Source: Alphaproteobacteria bacterium (lineage in GTDB: Bacteria; Pseudomonadota; Alphaproteobacteria; Rhizobiales; Xanthobacteraceae). Taken from it: DNA of 50,185 nucleotides. This document shows positions 9,806 to 21,196 of the stretch, piece by piece. The notes under the pieces are model-generated. The model ran no database searches. It was not told where the DNA came from and saw only the letters and a list, made by a program, of their open reading frames with translations. Numbering within the stretch: position 1 is the first letter of the stretch; each line of letters begins with the position of its first letter. The stretch is taken from the NCBI GenBank assembly GCA_021325315.1, contig JAJPHK010000113.1, positions 1 through 50,185 on the forward strand, written 5' to 3'. Position numbers and translations under genes: made by a program.

Positions 9806-11820
9806 GCTCTCTCCTTGCGCGGCGTTCCGCGCCCTTCTCCTAATGCAGCCGCGGCAGCCGCGACAATCGCTTCCGCAGTAATTCCAAAACGACGGTAAAG
9901 GTCTTTGTAAGGCGCGCTCGCGCCGAAACCGGTCATTCCAACGAAAATTCCGCCGGTGCCGATGATTTCGTCCCAGCCCATGCGGATCGCCGCCTCGCAG
10001 CCGATCTTTACCGGCGCGTCGCCGATGATCGAGGCGCGGTAGTTCGCGTCCTGCTCAAAGAAGAGATCGAGCGAGGGAGCCGAAACCACGCGCGTCGCGA
10101 TGCCCTGTTTTTCGAGCTCGGCCTTCGCGGCCATGCAAAGCGATACTTCCGAGCCGGAAGCGAAGAGCGAGACTTGCGCCTTGCCTTTCGCGGGCGAAAG
10201 CTCGTAGGCGCCGCGCGCGGACAAGTTTTTCTCTTCAAACGCGGTGCGGAGCGCCGGCAAATTCTGGCGCGTGAGCGCGAGCACGCTCGGGCCTTCGGCG
10301 TTTTCGACCGCAAGCTGCCAGCATTCGGCGGTTTCGGTGAGATCGGCGGGGCGGAGCACCGTCAGATTCGGAATCGCGCGCAGCGCCGCGAGATGCTCGA
10401 CCGGCTGATGCGTCGGGCCGTCTTCGCCGAGGCCGATGGAGTCGTGCGTCATGACATGGATCGCGCGAACGCCCATCAACGCCGCAAGCCGGATGGACGG
10501 GCGGCAGTAGTCGGAGAACACAAGGAACGTGCCCGAGAAGGGGATCACGCCGCCATGCAGCGCCATGCCGTTCATGGCGGCGGCCATGCCGTGTTCGCGG
10601 ATGCCCCAGTGCAGGAACTGGCCCTTGTAATTGCCGGGGCAAATCACCGGCATCGATTTCGTCTTGGTGTTGTTGGAGCCGGTAAGATCGGCGGAGCCGC
10701 CAACCATTTCGGGCGCGGCGGCGACAATCGCGCCGAGCACTTCTTCCGACGCCTTGCGGGTCGCGACTTCCTTCGGGTTCTTTGCCGCGTTCTCCTTCAC
10801 CGCGCGAACCGCGCCGGCGAAAGCGGGCGAGAGCTTTCCGGCGAGGCGGCGTTCGAACTCGGCGCGTTTGTCGGCGGGAAGCGCCTTCACGCGCTCGTTC
10901 CATTGCTTGCGCGCGTCAGCCGAGCGCGAGCCCGCCTTGCGCCATTCGGCAAGAATGTGGGCGGGGATTTCGAACGGCGGATGATTCCAGCCGAGCTTCT
11001 CGCGCGCGCCTTTAATTTCGTCGGCGCCGAGCGGCGAGCCGTGTGCGTCGGCGGTGCCCGCCTTCTTCGGCGCGCCGAAGCCGATCGTGGTGCGGCACGC
11101 AATCATCGTCGGCTTGTCGGATTTTTGCGCGCTCGCAATCGCCTTTTCGATCGCTTCCGGATCGTGGCCGTCGATGCGCATTGCATTCCAGCCTGACGCC
11201 TGGAAGCGCGCGACCTGGTCGGTTGAGTCTGCAAGCGAAAGGCTGCCGTCGATGGTGATGCGGTTGTCGTCGAACAGCACGATCAGCTTCGAAAGCTTCA
11301 AATGTCCCGCAAGCGAAATCGCCTCCTGGCTTACGCCTTCCATCAGGTCGCCGTCGGAGCAGAGCGCATAGGTGAAATGATTGACCGCGCCGTCGCCGAA
11401 CTCGGCATTCATGATCCGCTCGGCGAGCGCCATGCCGACGGCATTACCGATGCCCTGACCCAGCGGGCCGGTGGTGGTTTCGACGCCTTCGGTGATGAAA
11501 TTCTCGGGATGTCCCGGCGTCTTGGAATCGAGCTGGCGGAACCGCTTGATCTCCTCGATCGTCATCTTCGGATAGCCGGTGAGATAGAGGAGCGCGTACA
11601 AGAGCATCGAGCCGTGACCCGCGGACAGCACGAAACGGTCGCGGTCGGGCCACTTCGGATCGGCGGGATCGAATTTCAGGAACTTCGTGAAGAGCACCGT
11701 CGCGATGTCGGCGGCGCCCATCGGCAGGCCGGGATGGCCGGATTTCGCCGCCTCGACCGCGTCCATGGCTAAGGCGCGAATGGCGTTGGCCATACGGTCG
11801 TGGTTCGCGCGGGATGTCAC
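9802..11820 (-). CDS. tkt: Transketolase
   Basis: [48 protein letters not shown], thiamine-diphosphate motif, [20 protein letters not shown] start proposed at 11820. Confidence 0.96.
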   Translation of the reverse strand: MTSRANHDRMANAIRALAMDAVEAAKSGHPGLPMGAADIATVLFTKFLKFDPADPKWPDRDRFVLSAGHGSMLLYALLYLTGYPKMTIEEIKRFRQLDSKTPGHPENFITEGVETTTGPLGQGIGNAVGMALAERIMNAEFGDGAVNHFTYALCSDGDLMEGVSQEAISLAGHLKLSKLIVLFDDNRITIDGSLSLADSTDQVARFQASGWNAMRIDGHDPEAIEKAIASAQKSDKPTMIACRTTIGFGAPKKAGTADAHGSPLGADEIKGAREKLGWNHPPFEIPAHILAEWRKAGSRSADARKQWNERVKALPADKRAEFERRLAGKLSPAFAGAVRAVKENAAKNPKEVATRKASEEVLGAIVAAAPEMVGGSADLTGSNNTKTKSMPVICPGNYKGQFLHWGIREHGMAAAMNGMALHGGVIPFSGTFLVFSDYCRPSIRLAALMGVRAIHVMTHDSIGLGEDGPTHQPVEHLAALRAIPNLTVLRPADLTETAECWQLAVENAEGPSVLALTRQNLPALRTAFEEKNLSARGAYELSPAKGKAQVSLFASGSEVSLCMAAKAELEKQGIATRVVSAPSLDLFFEQDANYRASIIGDAPVKIGCEAAIRMGWDEIIGTGGIFVGMTGFGASAPYKDLYRRFGITAEAIVAAAAAALGEGRGTPRKERA

Positions 11821-12066
11821 TGGCTGTTTTCTCTCTCGGGGCCTCAAGTGGGTCGGCGAAGGCCGAGGCTAAATCCACAAGGCCATCTCGATCCCAGCGG
11901 GATCGAGGCCGCGGATGGATAACACGCAAGGCCCCGGAGTCAATGTTTGCAAGCCTTTCCGAGGGGTGAAATGCCACGACGATTTTGCATGTCTGGTCAT
12001 AACTTCGCTCCTTCCGTTGACGCAGGATGTTAGCGGACCTTTACTAGCGAGTAGGAGTGAATCGAC

Positions 12067-12339
12067 GTGAGTGCGATGGACGGGGCCCTGCAGCGGCTGG
12101 AAGCCGCCCTCGATGCGCTGGAATCGGCGGTCGGCCAGTCCGCGGCCGATAGCCGGCAGCGTGAGCAACTGGAGAGCCAGTTGCAGGCCTTCGGTCAGGA
12201 CCGCGCTCGACTTTCGGCTGATCTCGAACGCGCGTGCGCGCGGGCCGAGGATCTTGAGGCGACGAACCAGGAAGTCTCCCGGCGACTTGAGCGGGCGGCC
12301 GAAACTATCCGCACCGTTCTGGCTTCGCAGGAACGCTGA
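12067..12339 (+). CDS. DUF4164 domain small coiled-coil protein (GTG start)
   Basis: Short heptad-rich ORF immediately upstream of zapA, arrangement typical of Rhizobiales. Confidence 0.75.
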   Translation: MSAMDGALQRLEAALDALESAVGQSAADSRQREQLESQLQAFGQDRARLSADLERACARAEDLEATNQEVSRRLERAAETIRTVLASQER

Positions 12340-12341
12340 AT

Positions 12342-12725
12342 ATGGCCCAGGTGAGCGTTACAATCGGCGGTCGGACCTACCGGATGGCATGCGACGACGG
12401 CCAGGAAGACCATCTGATCAGGCTCGCGCGCGAACTCGACGAAAAAATCGCGCGGCTGCGCGAGGCCTTCGGCGAAGTCGGCGACACTCGCCTCACGGTG
12501 ATGGCTGCGATCACGATCTCGGACGACCTTTCCGAGTGCAAGCGCCGCATTCGCGGGCTTGAGCAGGAGATCGAAGGATTGAAGGAAGCGCGCATCGCGT
12601 CGGTCGAGCGTGTGGACGCGATCGAGCGCGAAAGCGCCCGCGGGCTCGAACAGGCCGCCGAGCGGATCGAGCGGCTCGCGCATGCGCTGAACGGCGGCGC
12701 GCCGGCGAAGCGCGCCGCGCAATAA
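12342..12725 (+). CDS. zapA: Cell division protein ZapA
   Basis: MAQVSVTIGGRTYRMACDDGQEDHLIRLARELDEKIARLRE...DTRLTVMAAITISDDL. Confidence 0.93.
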   Translation: MAQVSVTIGGRTYRMACDDGQEDHLIRLARELDEKIARLREAFGEVGDTRLTVMAAITISDDLSECKRRIRGLEQEIEGLKEARIASVERVDAIERESARGLEQAAERIERLAHALNGGAPAKRAAQ

Positions 12726-12766
12726 ATCGGGACTGGCAGCGCGCCTACAAGAAGCCTAGAGTGATC

Positions 12767-12930
12767 GGGCGAGGCTGCGCGGTTCGTCAGGAACTCTTAA
12801 TTCCTGGGGCCTTATCGATCTCAACGGGAGCTGTCCCTGACCTTGCCCGTGGGCTCGGTCATTACGGCGCCCACCTACTTCGTAGGTTTCCCGGGATCGT
12901 TGCTTCCAACGGCCAATCGTGGCCTCGCGC
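12767..12930 (+). ncRNA. ssrS: 6S RNA
   Basis: Lies between zapA and the 5-formyl-THF cyclo-ligase gene (classical 6S RNA locus); closing stem gcgaggc (12769-12775) pairs with gcctcgc (12922-12928); contains long irregular-helix segments such as ccuggggccuuauc...gggagcugucccug. Confidence 0.85.
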
Positions 12931-12962
12931 CTTGAATTATTTTTTCGAGATTGTGATCCAGA

Positions 12963-13553
12963 ATGCCTTCCGACATCGCCGAATTGAAACGCTCGCTCCG
13001 CAACGAAGCGCTCGCGCGCCGCGATGCGCTCGATGCGGACTATCGCCAGCGCGCCGCCGAGGCCATCGCCAATTTTCCGTTTCCCGTGCCGGTGCCGAAG
13101 GGTGCGATCGTTTCCGGCTTCTTTCCGATGAAGACCGAGCTCAGCCTGTTGCCGCTGATGCGTGCGCTTGAGAAGAACGGTGCGCAGATCGCGCTTCCGC
13201 GCATTGTCGGGCGCGGCCATCCGCTTTCCATGCGTGCGTGGAAATTCGGCGATCCGCTGGTGCCGGGACAGTGGGGCATTCGCGAGCCCGCGCCGGACGC
13301 GAAGGAAGTCGCGCCGGATATTTTGATGGTGCCGTTCGCCGCCTTCGACCGGCGCGGTTATCGCGTTGGCTATGGCGCGGGCTACTACGACATGACGATT
13401 GTCGGTCTGAAGGCGAAAAAGAACGTCGTGACTGTCGGTTTCGGCTTCGAAGCCCAGGAGATCGATCAATGTCCCGTCGAAGCGCATGACCAGAAGCTCG
13501 ATTTCCTGATGACCGAGAAGGGCTTGCGCGTCGGCCAGCCGGAGCGCGTTTGA
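12963..13553 (+). CDS. 5-formyltetrahydrofolate cyclo-ligase
   Basis: KRSLRNEALARRDAL, SGFFPMKTELSLLPLM, PDILMVPFAAFDRRGYRVGYGAGYYD. Confidence 0.95.
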   Translation: MPSDIAELKRSLRNEALARRDALDADYRQRAAEAIANFPFPVPVPKGAIVSGFFPMKTELSLLPLMRALEKNGAQIALPRIVGRGHPLSMRAWKFGDPLVPGQWGIREPAPDAKEVAPDILMVPFAAFDRRGYRVGYGAGYYDMTIVGLKAKKNVVTVGFGFEAQEIDQCPVEAHDQKLDFLMTEKGLRVGQPERV

Positions 13554-14371
13554 TGCGCTTTTTGTTCCTTGGCGACGTGGTCGGGCGGCCGGGACGGGAG
13601 GCGGTGACGCGGCTCCTTCCCAAGCTGCGCGACGTATGGAAGCTCGATTTTGTCGCAATCAACGGCGAGAACGCGGCCGGCGGCTTCGGCATCACCGAGG
13701 CGATTTACGGAGAGCTCACCGATGCGGGCGTGGACGCGATCACGCTCGGCAATCATGCCTGGGATCAGCGCGAGGCGCTGGTCTTCATCGAACGTGCGCC
13801 GAAATTGATCCGCCCGCTCAACTATCCGCAGAAGGCGCCGGGCCGGGGCGCGGCGCTCTTCGAAGCGAAGAACGGTCAGCGTGTTCTCATCATCAATGCG
13901 ATGGGACGCGTTTTCATGGACGACCTCGACGATCCGTTCAAGGCGGTGGAGCGGGAAATTTCGGCTTGCGGCTTAGGCGAAGGCTGCGATGCCGCGGTTT
14001 GCGATTTTCATGCCGAGGCGACGAGCGAGAAGCAATCGTTCGGCTATTATTTCGACGGGCGGTTTTCGCTCATCGTCGGCACACACACGCATGCGCCGAC
14101 CTCGGATCACCGTGTGCTCCCCGGCGGCACGGCGTATGTCTCCGACATCGGCATGTGCGGCGACTACGACAGCGTGCTCGGCATGAACAAGGACGAGCCG
14201 ATCCGCCGCTTTCTCACGAAAATTCCGTCGGGGCGTTTCGAGCCCGCGACCGGCGAAGGCACGCTTTGCGGTGTCGCGGTGGAGATCAATAGGGATGGAT
14301 TGGCCGAGCGCATCGCCGCGGTGCGGCTCGGCGGCGTGCTGGAAGAGGCGAGACCCGCGTTCTGGGAATAA
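13550..14371 (+). CDS. TIGR00282/YmdB-type metallophosphoesterase
   Basis: MRFLFLGDVVGRPGREAV, VAINGENAAGGFGIT, ITLGNHAWDQRE, VGTHTHAPTSDHRVLPGGTAYVSDIGMCG. Confidence 0.93.
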   Translation: MMRFLFLGDVVGRPGREAVTRLLPKLRDVWKLDFVAINGENAAGGFGITEAIYGELTDAGVDAITLGNHAWDQREALVFIERAPKLIRPLNYPQKAPGRGAALFEAKNGQRVLIINAMGRVFMDDLDDPFKAVEREISACGLGEGCDAAVCDFHAEATSEKQSFGYYFDGRFSLIVGTHTHAPTSDHRVLPGGTAYVSDIGMCGDYDSVLGMNKDEPIRRFLTKIPSGRFEPATGEGTLCGVAVEINRDGLAERIAAVRLGGVLEEARPAFWE

Positions 14372-14388
14372 AGCTGGGGGAACTGCCG

Positions 14389-15030
14389 ATGCGTTTTCTT
14401 GCTTTTCTGGCCGCCGCGCTTTTCATCACGCCTGTGCAAGCGCAGACGCTCAGCAAGAATCCGGCCGCTACCGGCGCGGTTACGCCCGACGACATGACCA
14501 AGCGGCTCGAAGAGACCGCCGAGCGCATCAAGAAGATAAGTCCCTCCGGCGCGCCACGCGCAGCGCAGTTCGATTTCGCCTGGGCGCAGGACGAGGACGA
14601 ATACAAGGCGCTCGCGAAATATGCCGTCGTGCTGGTGAGCGTCGTCAGCAAGGACGAAAATGAGCTGCCGCTGAAACGCGTTTACATCCGCAACAAGTGG
14701 AATCACGAGACGGAGCTGGAGCGGATTTCGAGCGAACGCCGCGACGTACCGAAAGATTCGCTCACCTATTCCGTGATCGGCGCTTATCGCGAGGACAGCT
14801 TTTATCTCGCGCCGGCCGGGCTCATGAAAAGCGAAGGGGATGTGGTCGCCGATTTCGCCGCGAACAGAACCGGGTTCCGGCTTTATAATCTGCCCGGTGC
14901 GCCGCCCGATTTCATCGAGGCGGATCGGCATGCAATGCCCGCGAAGGACGCAAAGCCCGATCCGAAGGCGCTGAAAGCCATGCTGGAGCGGGAATATTCC
15001 GGCTTCAAGCTTCCGGCCGGGTTGCAGTAA
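14389..15030 (+). CDS. Hypothetical secreted protein
   Basis: Signal peptide MRFLAFLAAALFITPVQAQ; no motif recognised. Confidence 0.7.
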   Translation: MRFLAFLAAALFITPVQAQTLSKNPAATGAVTPDDMTKRLEETAERIKKISPSGAPRAAQFDFAWAQDEDEYKALAKYAVVLVSVVSKDENELPLKRVYIRNKWNHETELERISSERRDVPKDSLTYSVIGAYREDSFYLAPAGLMKSEGDVVADFAANRTGFRLYNLPGAPPDFIEADRHAMPAKDAKPDPKALKAMLEREYSGFKLPAGLQ

Positions 15031-15077
15031 ACGCGGACGGCGACTTATAAGCCTCGCGCTTATCTCGCGGAGAACTC

Positions 15078-15824
15078 ATGGCCGGGCATTCCCAGTTCAA
15101 GAATATCATGCACAAGAAAGGCCGCGCCGACGCGGCCCGCGCGAAGCTATTTTCCAAACTTGCGCGCGAAATCACGGTGGCGGCGAAATCCGGCCTGCCC
15201 GATCCCGCCATGAATCCGCGTCTGCGTGCGGCGGTGCTGGCCGCCCGCGCCGAAAACATGCCGAAGGACAATATCGAGCGCGCGATCAAGAAATCGCAGG
15301 GCGGCGAGGGCGAGAATTACGAGCAGATCCGCTACGAGGGCTATGCGCCGGGCGGTGTCGCGCTGATCGTGGAAGCGCTCACCGACAACCGAAACCGCAC
15401 CGCGGGCGAAGTGCGCGCCTCCTTCACCAAGCACGGCGGTAGCCTCGCCGAGACGGGCGCCGTGTCGTTCATGTTCAACCATGTAGGCGTCGTGCAATAC
15501 GACGCCGACAAGGCTTCGAACGACGCGATGCTGGAAGCCGCGATCGAGGCGGGCGCCGACGACGTGGTTTCCTCGGCGAGCGGCCACGAAATCATCGCGA
15601 GCTCCGATGCGCTGCACGAAGTCGCGAAGAAAATGGAAGCGAAGTTCGGCGAGCCGAAAAAATCCGGGCTCACCTGGCGGCCGCAAAACTACGTTTCGGT
15701 CGACGACGAGACCGGCGAAAAAATCCTGAAGCTGATCGAAGCCCTCGAAGATAATGACGACGTACAAAACGTCTACGCCAATTTCGAGATTTCCGACGCG
15801 CTGATGCAGAAGCTGAGCGCGTAA
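15078..15824 (+). CDS. YebC/PmpR family DNA-binding/translation regulatory protein
   Basis: [32 protein letters not shown]...; C-terminal [14 protein letters not shown]. Confidence 0.97.
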   Translation: MAGHSQFKNIMHKKGRADAARAKLFSKLAREITVAAKSGLPDPAMNPRLRAAVLAARAENMPKDNIERAIKKSQGGEGENYEQIRYEGYAPGGVALIVEALTDNRNRTAGEVRASFTKHGGSLAETGAVSFMFNHVGVVQYDADKASNDAMLEAAIEAGADDVVSSASGHEIIASSDALHEVAKKMEAKFGEPKKSGLTWRPQNYVSVDDETGEKILKLIEALEDNDDVQNVYANFEISDALMQKLSA

Positions 15825-15828
15825 ACGG

Positions 15829-16743
15829 GTGGACAAGGAACGCAAGTCGCGCCTGATCGGCTATCTGGCGCTCACAGTCACGATCCTGATCTGGAGCGCG
15901 TGGATCGTTTACACGCGCCAGGGCGTGACGCATGCGATGCCGCTTTCGGTATTGATCCTGGTGCGGATGCTGGTGCCGGCCGTGTTGCTCGCGCCGGTGA
16001 TCTGGCGCACGGGGGTTCTCGGCGGCGGCCGCCCGCCAATTCCTCTGTTCCTGATCCTGAGCGCCGGCGTGCCGCACATCTGGCTTTCGGCGGTGGGTCT
16101 TACGCATGCGCCATCGTCCGACTACGCGGCGCTTGTGCCGGGCACGATGCCGGTGTTCGTAGCCGTGCTTGCAGCGCTCTTTTTCGGAGAGAAACTGGGC
16201 TGGCTGCGCACGCTGGGGCTTGTCTGCAGTTTTCTCGGCGTCATCGCCATCACATGGCGAAGTTTCAGCGCCGCCGATGCGAACGCCAATTTCGGCCATC
16301 TGGTCTTTCTGACGGCGGGATTGAATTACGCGGTGTTCACGCTCGCTTTTCGCAAGAGCGACTTCACGCCGATCGAATCAGCCGGCTTCGTTTCATTTTG
16401 GTCGCTGCTGATGGTGCTGCCGTTCGGCTTGATGCCGCTCATCGAACACGCGCGCGCCGGCTATGGCTGCGACATCGTCTTCCAGGCGGTTTTACAAGGC
16501 GTGCTGTCGAACCTTGTCGCTCTCGTCACCTATAGCGAAGGCGTGCGGCGGCTGGGGCCGTCGAAAGCGGCGGCATTCGCCGCGCTGGTTCCGGTGGTGG
16601 CGACGCTCTTGGCGATCCCGGTGCTTGGCGAATGGCCCGACTCATCGGCCGTCGCAGGCGTGATCCTTGCGAGCTTCGGTGTGTTGCTAGCGAGCGGCGT
16701 GCTCGCGTTCAGCGAAAAAAACGGTCGAATACCGGTAGGCTGA
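15829..16743 (+). CDS. DMT/EamA family transporter (GTG start)
   Basis: About ten hydrophobic segments; FFGEKLGWLRTLGLVCSFLGVIAI. Confidence 0.88.
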   Translation: MDKERKSRLIGYLALTVTILIWSAWIVYTRQGVTHAMPLSVLILVRMLVPAVLLAPVIWRTGVLGGGRPPIPLFLILSAGVPHIWLSAVGLTHAPSSDYAALVPGTMPVFVAVLAALFFGEKLGWLRTLGLVCSFLGVIAITWRSFSAADANANFGHLVFLTAGLNYAVFTLAFRKSDFTPIESAGFVSFWSLLMVLPFGLMPLIEHARAGYGCDIVFQAVLQGVLSNLVALVTYSEGVRRLGPSKAAAFAALVPVVATLLAIPVLGEWPDSSAVAGVILASFGVLLASGVLAFSEKNGRIPVG

Positions 16744-17488
16744 CAACGCCGGCGAAGGCGATCACGCCGTAGCAAATCCAGCGATAGATTTCTTCCGAGG
16801 CGCGGCGAAACGAAAGCACGCCGGTGAGAAAAAACAGCGTGAAGGGAATGCCGAGCAAGATCACCAGCGCGAGCACTTCTTTTGTGTAGAGCCCTTCGAC
16901 GAAATAATTGATGCAGGAAGCAACACCGAGCACGGCGAAGAACACGAACATGTTCGCGCGCGCGACCGGGGCTTTGAGCGCGCCGCCGAGCCAGTAGAGC
17001 GCAACCGGCGGCCCCGCGATTTGTGCAACGCCACTCGCGATCCCGGCCACGATGCCGACGCCAACCGTAATCGGGAGCCGCGGTTTTCCGTGATAGCGCC
17101 AGCCGCTCGCCAAAATCGGCACCGCGAACAGGACGAAGAAGCAGATGAACCAGCGCAGCCAGACCGGGTCGACGGCGAGCAGGAGATAGGTGCCGAGCGG
17201 CAGCGCCAGGAGCGCCGCAGCGGTCAACGGCGCCACATTCCGCCACTCGGATTTCGGAAAGGCCCTGATGCCATAGGGAACGCCGGTAAAGACGTCGATC
17301 AGGATGACGCTCGCGGCGGCGGCCTTGGGCTCATACAGCATGCTGATGAGCGGGATATAGATGAGCGAGGAGCCGAAGCCCGAAAAGCCGCGCGCCGCGC
17401 CAGCGGCGGCCGCAATCGCCACAGCCGGCCAAAACCGCCGTTCCGAGAGCAGCGCGGCAAAGGTGGAACTGTCCGGGAGGTCTATCAT
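16709..17488 (-). CDS. TauE/SafE family sulfite exporter-like membrane protein
   Basis: AGAARGFSGFGSSLIYIPLISMLYEPKAAAASVILIDVF and a second repeat GIASGVAQIAGPPVALYWL. Confidence 0.88.
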   Translation of the reverse strand: MIDLPDSSTFAALLSERRFWPAVAIAAAAGAARGFSGFGSSLIYIPLISMLYEPKAAAASVILIDVFTGVPYGIRAFPKSEWRNVAPLTAAALLALPLGTYLLLAVDPVWLRWFICFFVLFAVPILASGWRYHGKPRLPITVGVGIVAGIASGVAQIAGPPVALYWLGGALKAPVARANMFVFFAVLGVASCINYFVEGLYTKEVLALVILLGIPFTLFFLTGVLSFRRASEEIYRWICYGVIAFAGVVSLPVFDRFFR

Positions 17489-17550
17489 CGCGGGCGATTT
17501 GGAGCCTAAATCTCCTTGGGTTTTAGGGGCGATTCGCCGGGCGAAACAGT

Positions 17551-18087
17551 ATGAGCCGGTCTATTCGCAGCATCGGACGGTCTATCCGCATCCTCGGGCT
17601 CGATCCGGGGCTTCGCCGCACCGGCTGGGGGATCGTCGACTGTGAGGGCAACCGGCTTACTTATGTAGCTTGCGGCTCTGTGGAGACGAGCGAACGCGAG
17701 AGCCTCGCGGCACGCCTTTCCGCGTTGCACGCGGGCCTGGCTGCAGTGATCGCGTCGCACGGGCCGCATGAGGCGGCGGTGGAGGAAACTTTTGTGAATG
17801 CGGATCCCCGCTCGGCCTTGAAACTGGGACAAGCGCGCGGGATCGTGCTCTTGGCCCCCGCGCAGGCGGGGCTTGTGGTGGCGGAATATGCGCCGAACCT
17901 CGTGAAGAAGTCGGTGGTGGGCGCCGGGCGGGCGGAGAAAGGGCAAGTGCGGAAGATGATCGCGGTATTGCTGCCGAAAGCCGCGCCGGAATCGGACGAC
18001 GCGTGCGATGCGCTCGCGCTCGCGATCACACACGCGCATCATCGCAGCGCGCCGGCGATCCGGCTCGCGGCGGGAGGTCGGCGATGA
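17551..18087 (+). CDS. ruvC: Crossover junction endodeoxyribonuclease RuvC
   Basis: [62 protein letters not shown]. Confidence 0.97.
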   Translation: MSRSIRSIGRSIRILGLDPGLRRTGWGIVDCEGNRLTYVACGSVETSERESLAARLSALHAGLAAVIASHGPHEAAVEETFVNADPRSALKLGQARGIVLLAPAQAGLVVAEYAPNLVKKSVVGAGRAEKGQVRKMIAVLLPKAAPESDDACDALALAITHAHHRSAPAIRLAAGGRR

Positions 18088-18701
18088 TCGGCAAGCTGCG
18101 CGGAGTGATCGACAGCTACGGCGAGGACACAGTGGTCGTGGACGTGCACGGCGTCGGCTATCTCGTGCATTGCTCGGCGCGCACGCTGCAATCGCTTCCC
18201 TCCCCGGGCGAGGCGGCGACCATCTCTATCGAGACGTGGGTGCGGGAGGATCAGATCCGGCTATACGGCTTCGCGAGCGACTTGGAGCGCGAGTGGTTCC
18301 GGATTCTCACCGGCGTGCAGGGCGTGGGCGCGAAGGTGGCGCTTGCGATTCTGGGCACGCTGAAGGTTTCAGATTTGGCGAATGCGATTGCACTCGGGGA
18401 TAAAGCACAGATTTCGCGCACGCCCGGCGTCGGTCCGAAGCTCGCGCAGCGGATCGTGACGGAGCTGAAGGACAAGGCGCCGGCTTTCGCGAGCGTGGAT
18501 CCCGCCGTGGTGAAATTGCAGGACGAGCTTTCCGAGCGGCGTGCCTCGACACCGGTAAGCGAAGCGGTCTCCGCGCTCATCAATCTCGGCTATGGGGAAA
18601 TTCAGGCGAGTGCTGCGGTTGCCGCCGCCGTGCGGGCGGCGGGGGATAAAGCCAAGACGGAAGAGCTCATTCGGCACGGTTTGAAGGAGCTCGCGCGATG
18701 A
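18084..18701 (+). CDS. ruvA: Holliday junction helicase subunit RuvA
   Basis: [61 protein letters not shown]; internal Met chosen. Confidence 0.97.
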   Translation: MIGKLRGVIDSYGEDTVVVDVHGVGYLVHCSARTLQSLPSPGEAATISIETWVREDQIRLYGFASDLEREWFRILTGVQGVGAKVALAILGTLKVSDLANAIALGDKAQISRTPGVGPKLAQRIVTELKDKAPAFASVDPAVVKLQDELSERRASTPVSEAVSALINLGYGEIQASAAVAAAVRAAGDKAKTEELIRHGLKELAR

Positions 18702-19738
18702 GCCGCAGCGTCGTCTCGCCCGAACGCCGCGAGGAAGACCTCGCCGAGGGCTCGCTGCGGCCGCAGCAGCTCTCCGAATTCATCGGGCAGGAAAAAGCCT
18801 GCGCCAACCTGAAAGTGTTCATCGAAGCCGCGCGGGCGCGTAAGGAAGCGCTCGATCATGTGCTCCTGGTCGGCCCGCCGGGCCTCGGCAAGACCACTCT
18901 CGCGCAGATCATCGCGCGCGAGCTCGGTGTGAATTTCCGCGCCACTTCCGGCCCGGTGATCGCGAAAGCGGGCGATCTCGCCGCACTCCTCACCAACCTC
19001 GAAGACCGCGATGTGCTGTTCATTGATGAGATTCACCGCCTCAATCCTGCGATCGAGGAAGTGCTCTATCCCGCGATGGAGGATTACCAGCTCGATCTCA
19101 TCATCGGCGAGGGGCCCGCGGCGCGTTCGGTGAAAATTGATTTGTCCCGCTTCACGCTTGTCGGCGCGACGACACGTTCAGGCCTCCTCACGACGCCCTT
19201 GCGCGACCGTTTCGGCATTCCCGTGCGCCTCGGCTTCTATGAAGTCTCGGAGCTTGAGACCATCGTGAGGCGCGGCGCACGTTTGTTGAATCTCGCGATC
19301 AGCGCCGACGGCGCGCAGGAGATCGCGCGGCGCGCGCGCGGCACGCCGCGCATCGCGGGGCGCCTGCTCAAGCGCGTGCGCGACTTCGCGATGGTGGAGG
19401 GCAAGCAATCGGTTGATCGCGCGAGCGCCGACCGGGCGCTTTCGCATCTCGAAGTGGACGCCGCCGGTCTCGACGCGATGGATCGCCGCTACCTCACGCT
19501 GATCGCAAAGCACTATGGCGGCGGACCGGTCGGCGTCGAGACGATCTCGGCCGCGCTCTCCGAGCCGCGCGACGCGATCGAGGACATCATCGAGCCGTAT
19601 TTGATCCAGAAAGGCTTCGTCCAGCGCACGCCGCGCGGGCGAATGCTTACCTCGCACGCCTTCAAGCATCTCGGTCTTGCCGAACCCGCGCGCGATGCGG
19701 CACAGATGCCGCTGTTCGATCAGGGTGACGACGCTTGA
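18698..19738 (+). CDS. ruvB: Holliday junction helicase ATPase RuvB
   Basis: [61 protein letters not shown]. Confidence 0.98.
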   Translation: MSRSVVSPERREEDLAEGSLRPQQLSEFIGQEKACANLKVFIEAARARKEALDHVLLVGPPGLGKTTLAQIIARELGVNFRATSGPVIAKAGDLAALLTNLEDRDVLFIDEIHRLNPAIEEVLYPAMEDYQLDLIIGEGPAARSVKIDLSRFTLVGATTRSGLLTTPLRDRFGIPVRLGFYEVSELETIVRRGARLLNLAISADGAQEIARRARGTPRIAGRLLKRVRDFAMVEGKQSVDRASADRALSHLEVDAAGLDAMDRRYLTLIAKHYGGGPVGVETISAALSEPRDAIEDIIEPYLIQKGFVQRTPRGRMLTSHAFKHLGLAEPARDAAQMPLFDQGDDA

Positions 19739-20226
19739 ACAGACCGAAGCCGGGACAGGATACATCGACCGAACTCGCCGGCCGCCTAATCGAGGGCGGC
19801 CACACGATGCAGGTGCGCGTCTATTACGAGGACACGGACTTCACCGGCATCGTCTATCACGCGAATTATTTGCGCTTCATGGAGCGCGGGCGCACGAACT
19901 ATTTGCGGCTCGTCGGGGCGAACCACCGCAAGCTGTTCGAGGCGACCGAAAAGGAAGCGCCGAGCTTCGCCTTTGTCGTCCGCTCAATGAAGATCGACTT
20001 CCTTAAGCCCGCTTATATGGACGACCTGCTGGAAATCCGGAGCCTCTCCAAGGAGGTCTCGGGCGCCTCGATCACGCTGCACCAAAAAGTGATGCGCGGC
20101 GAAGAGGTGATGGTGGAAGCCGAGGTGCGGGTCGCCTTTGTTTCGGAAGGAAAGCCCCGCCGGATTCCGGAACCTTTGCGCAAGGCCATGGGCGCCGACG
20201 CCGAGAACTACCCGAACGCTAACTAG
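19735..20226 (+). CDS. ybgC: Tol-Pal-associated acyl-CoA thioesterase
   Basis: [28 protein letters not shown] hotdog thioesterase motif; immediately upstream of tolQ. Confidence 0.94.
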   Translation: MNRPKPGQDTSTELAGRLIEGGHTMQVRVYYEDTDFTGIVYHANYLRFMERGRTNYLRLVGANHRKLFEATEKEAPSFAFVVRSMKIDFLKPAYMDDLLEIRSLSKEVSGASITLHQKVMRGEEVMVEAEVRVAFVSEGKPRRIPEPLRKAMGADAENYPNAN

Positions 20227-20468
20227 ACATTAACCACGCCAGGCGCTCTTTATAGCGGCCGGACGGGCGCGATACGCCCAAGTTTGGACAGATTCCACAG
20301 TACTCAACCGATGGGGGTAGGCGCCGGCCCAGCCGAATTGCCAGGTCACATCACCGATCCTGATGTTTTGCCGGTGCAAATGATCGCCGAATCCATCTTC
20401 CGAAGCAGGGAAGGGCAGGCCGGCCGCCGGACCGGGATGCCGAAGACGATTACAAGGAATGAATTTCG

Positions 20469-21173
20469 ATGAATCCTTCTGACATTGCGCCGGTCGCGCC
20501 TGTTGCCTCGGTGTCGTTGTGGGCGCTGTTCATCCAGGCGCATATCGTCGTCAAGATTGTGATGATCGGGCTGATGGTCGCGTCGGTCTGGGTATGGGCG
20601 ATCGTGGTCGACAAGACCATTCTGTATGCGCGCACGCAGCGCTCGATCGACCGTTTCGAGCAGGTGTTCTGGTCAGGGCAGAATCTCGAGGAGCTGTATC
20701 AGACCCTTTCCACCCGCCCCAATCACGCAATCGCCGCGCTCTTTGTCGCTGCCATGCGCGAATGGAAGCGCACTTACGAGGGCGGGGCGAAGACGCTCGC
20801 GGGCCTCACCGAGCGGGTCGAGAAGGTCATGGATGTCACCATCTCGCGCGAGGTGGAGCGGCTGGAAAGGCGGCTTCTGGTGCTTGCGACCGTGGGTTCC
20901 GCGGGGCCTTTCGTGGGCCTGTTCGGCACCGTCTGGGGCATTATGACGAGCTTCCAGTCGATTGCCGCCTCCAAGAATACGAGCCTTGCGGTGGTGGCCC
21001 CGGGCATCGCGGAAGCCCTATTTGCAACGGCTTTGGGGCTGGTTGCCGCCATACCGGCGACGATTTTCTATAACAAGTTTTCGAGCCAAGTGAGCCGGAT
21101 CGCCCAGCGACTGGAGGGGTTCGCCGACGAATTCTCGGCCATCCTGTCGCGCCAGGTGGACGAGCGCTCATGA
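20469..21173 (+). CDS. tolQ: TolQ proton channel subunit
   Basis: LATVGSAGPFVGLFGTVWGIMTSFQSIAASKNTSLAVVAPGIAEALFATALGLVAAIPA. Confidence 0.97.
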   Translation: MNPSDIAPVAPVASVSLWALFIQAHIVVKIVMIGLMVASVWVWAIVVDKTILYARTQRSIDRFEQVFWSGQNLEELYQTLSTRPNHAIAALFVAAMREWKRTYEGGAKTLAGLTERVEKVMDVTISREVERLERRLLVLATVGSAGPFVGLFGTVWGIMTSFQSIAASKNTSLAVVAPGIAEALFATALGLVAAIPATIFYNKFSSQVSRIAQRLEGFADEFSAILSRQVDERS

Positions 21174-21196
21174 GGATCCGAGGGTAAGGGCAAGAC

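Noticed and set aside
7709-9898. 729-aa plus-strand ORF (and many other long antisense ORFs)
   Set aside because: Antisense to clear pgk/gap genes; composition is the Arg/Asp/Gly/Val-rich shadow expected in high-GC DNA.
12761-13171. 136-aa ORF across the 6S RNA region
   Set aside because: Overlaps the 6S RNA and the start of the cyclo-ligase gene in another frame; no coding signature.
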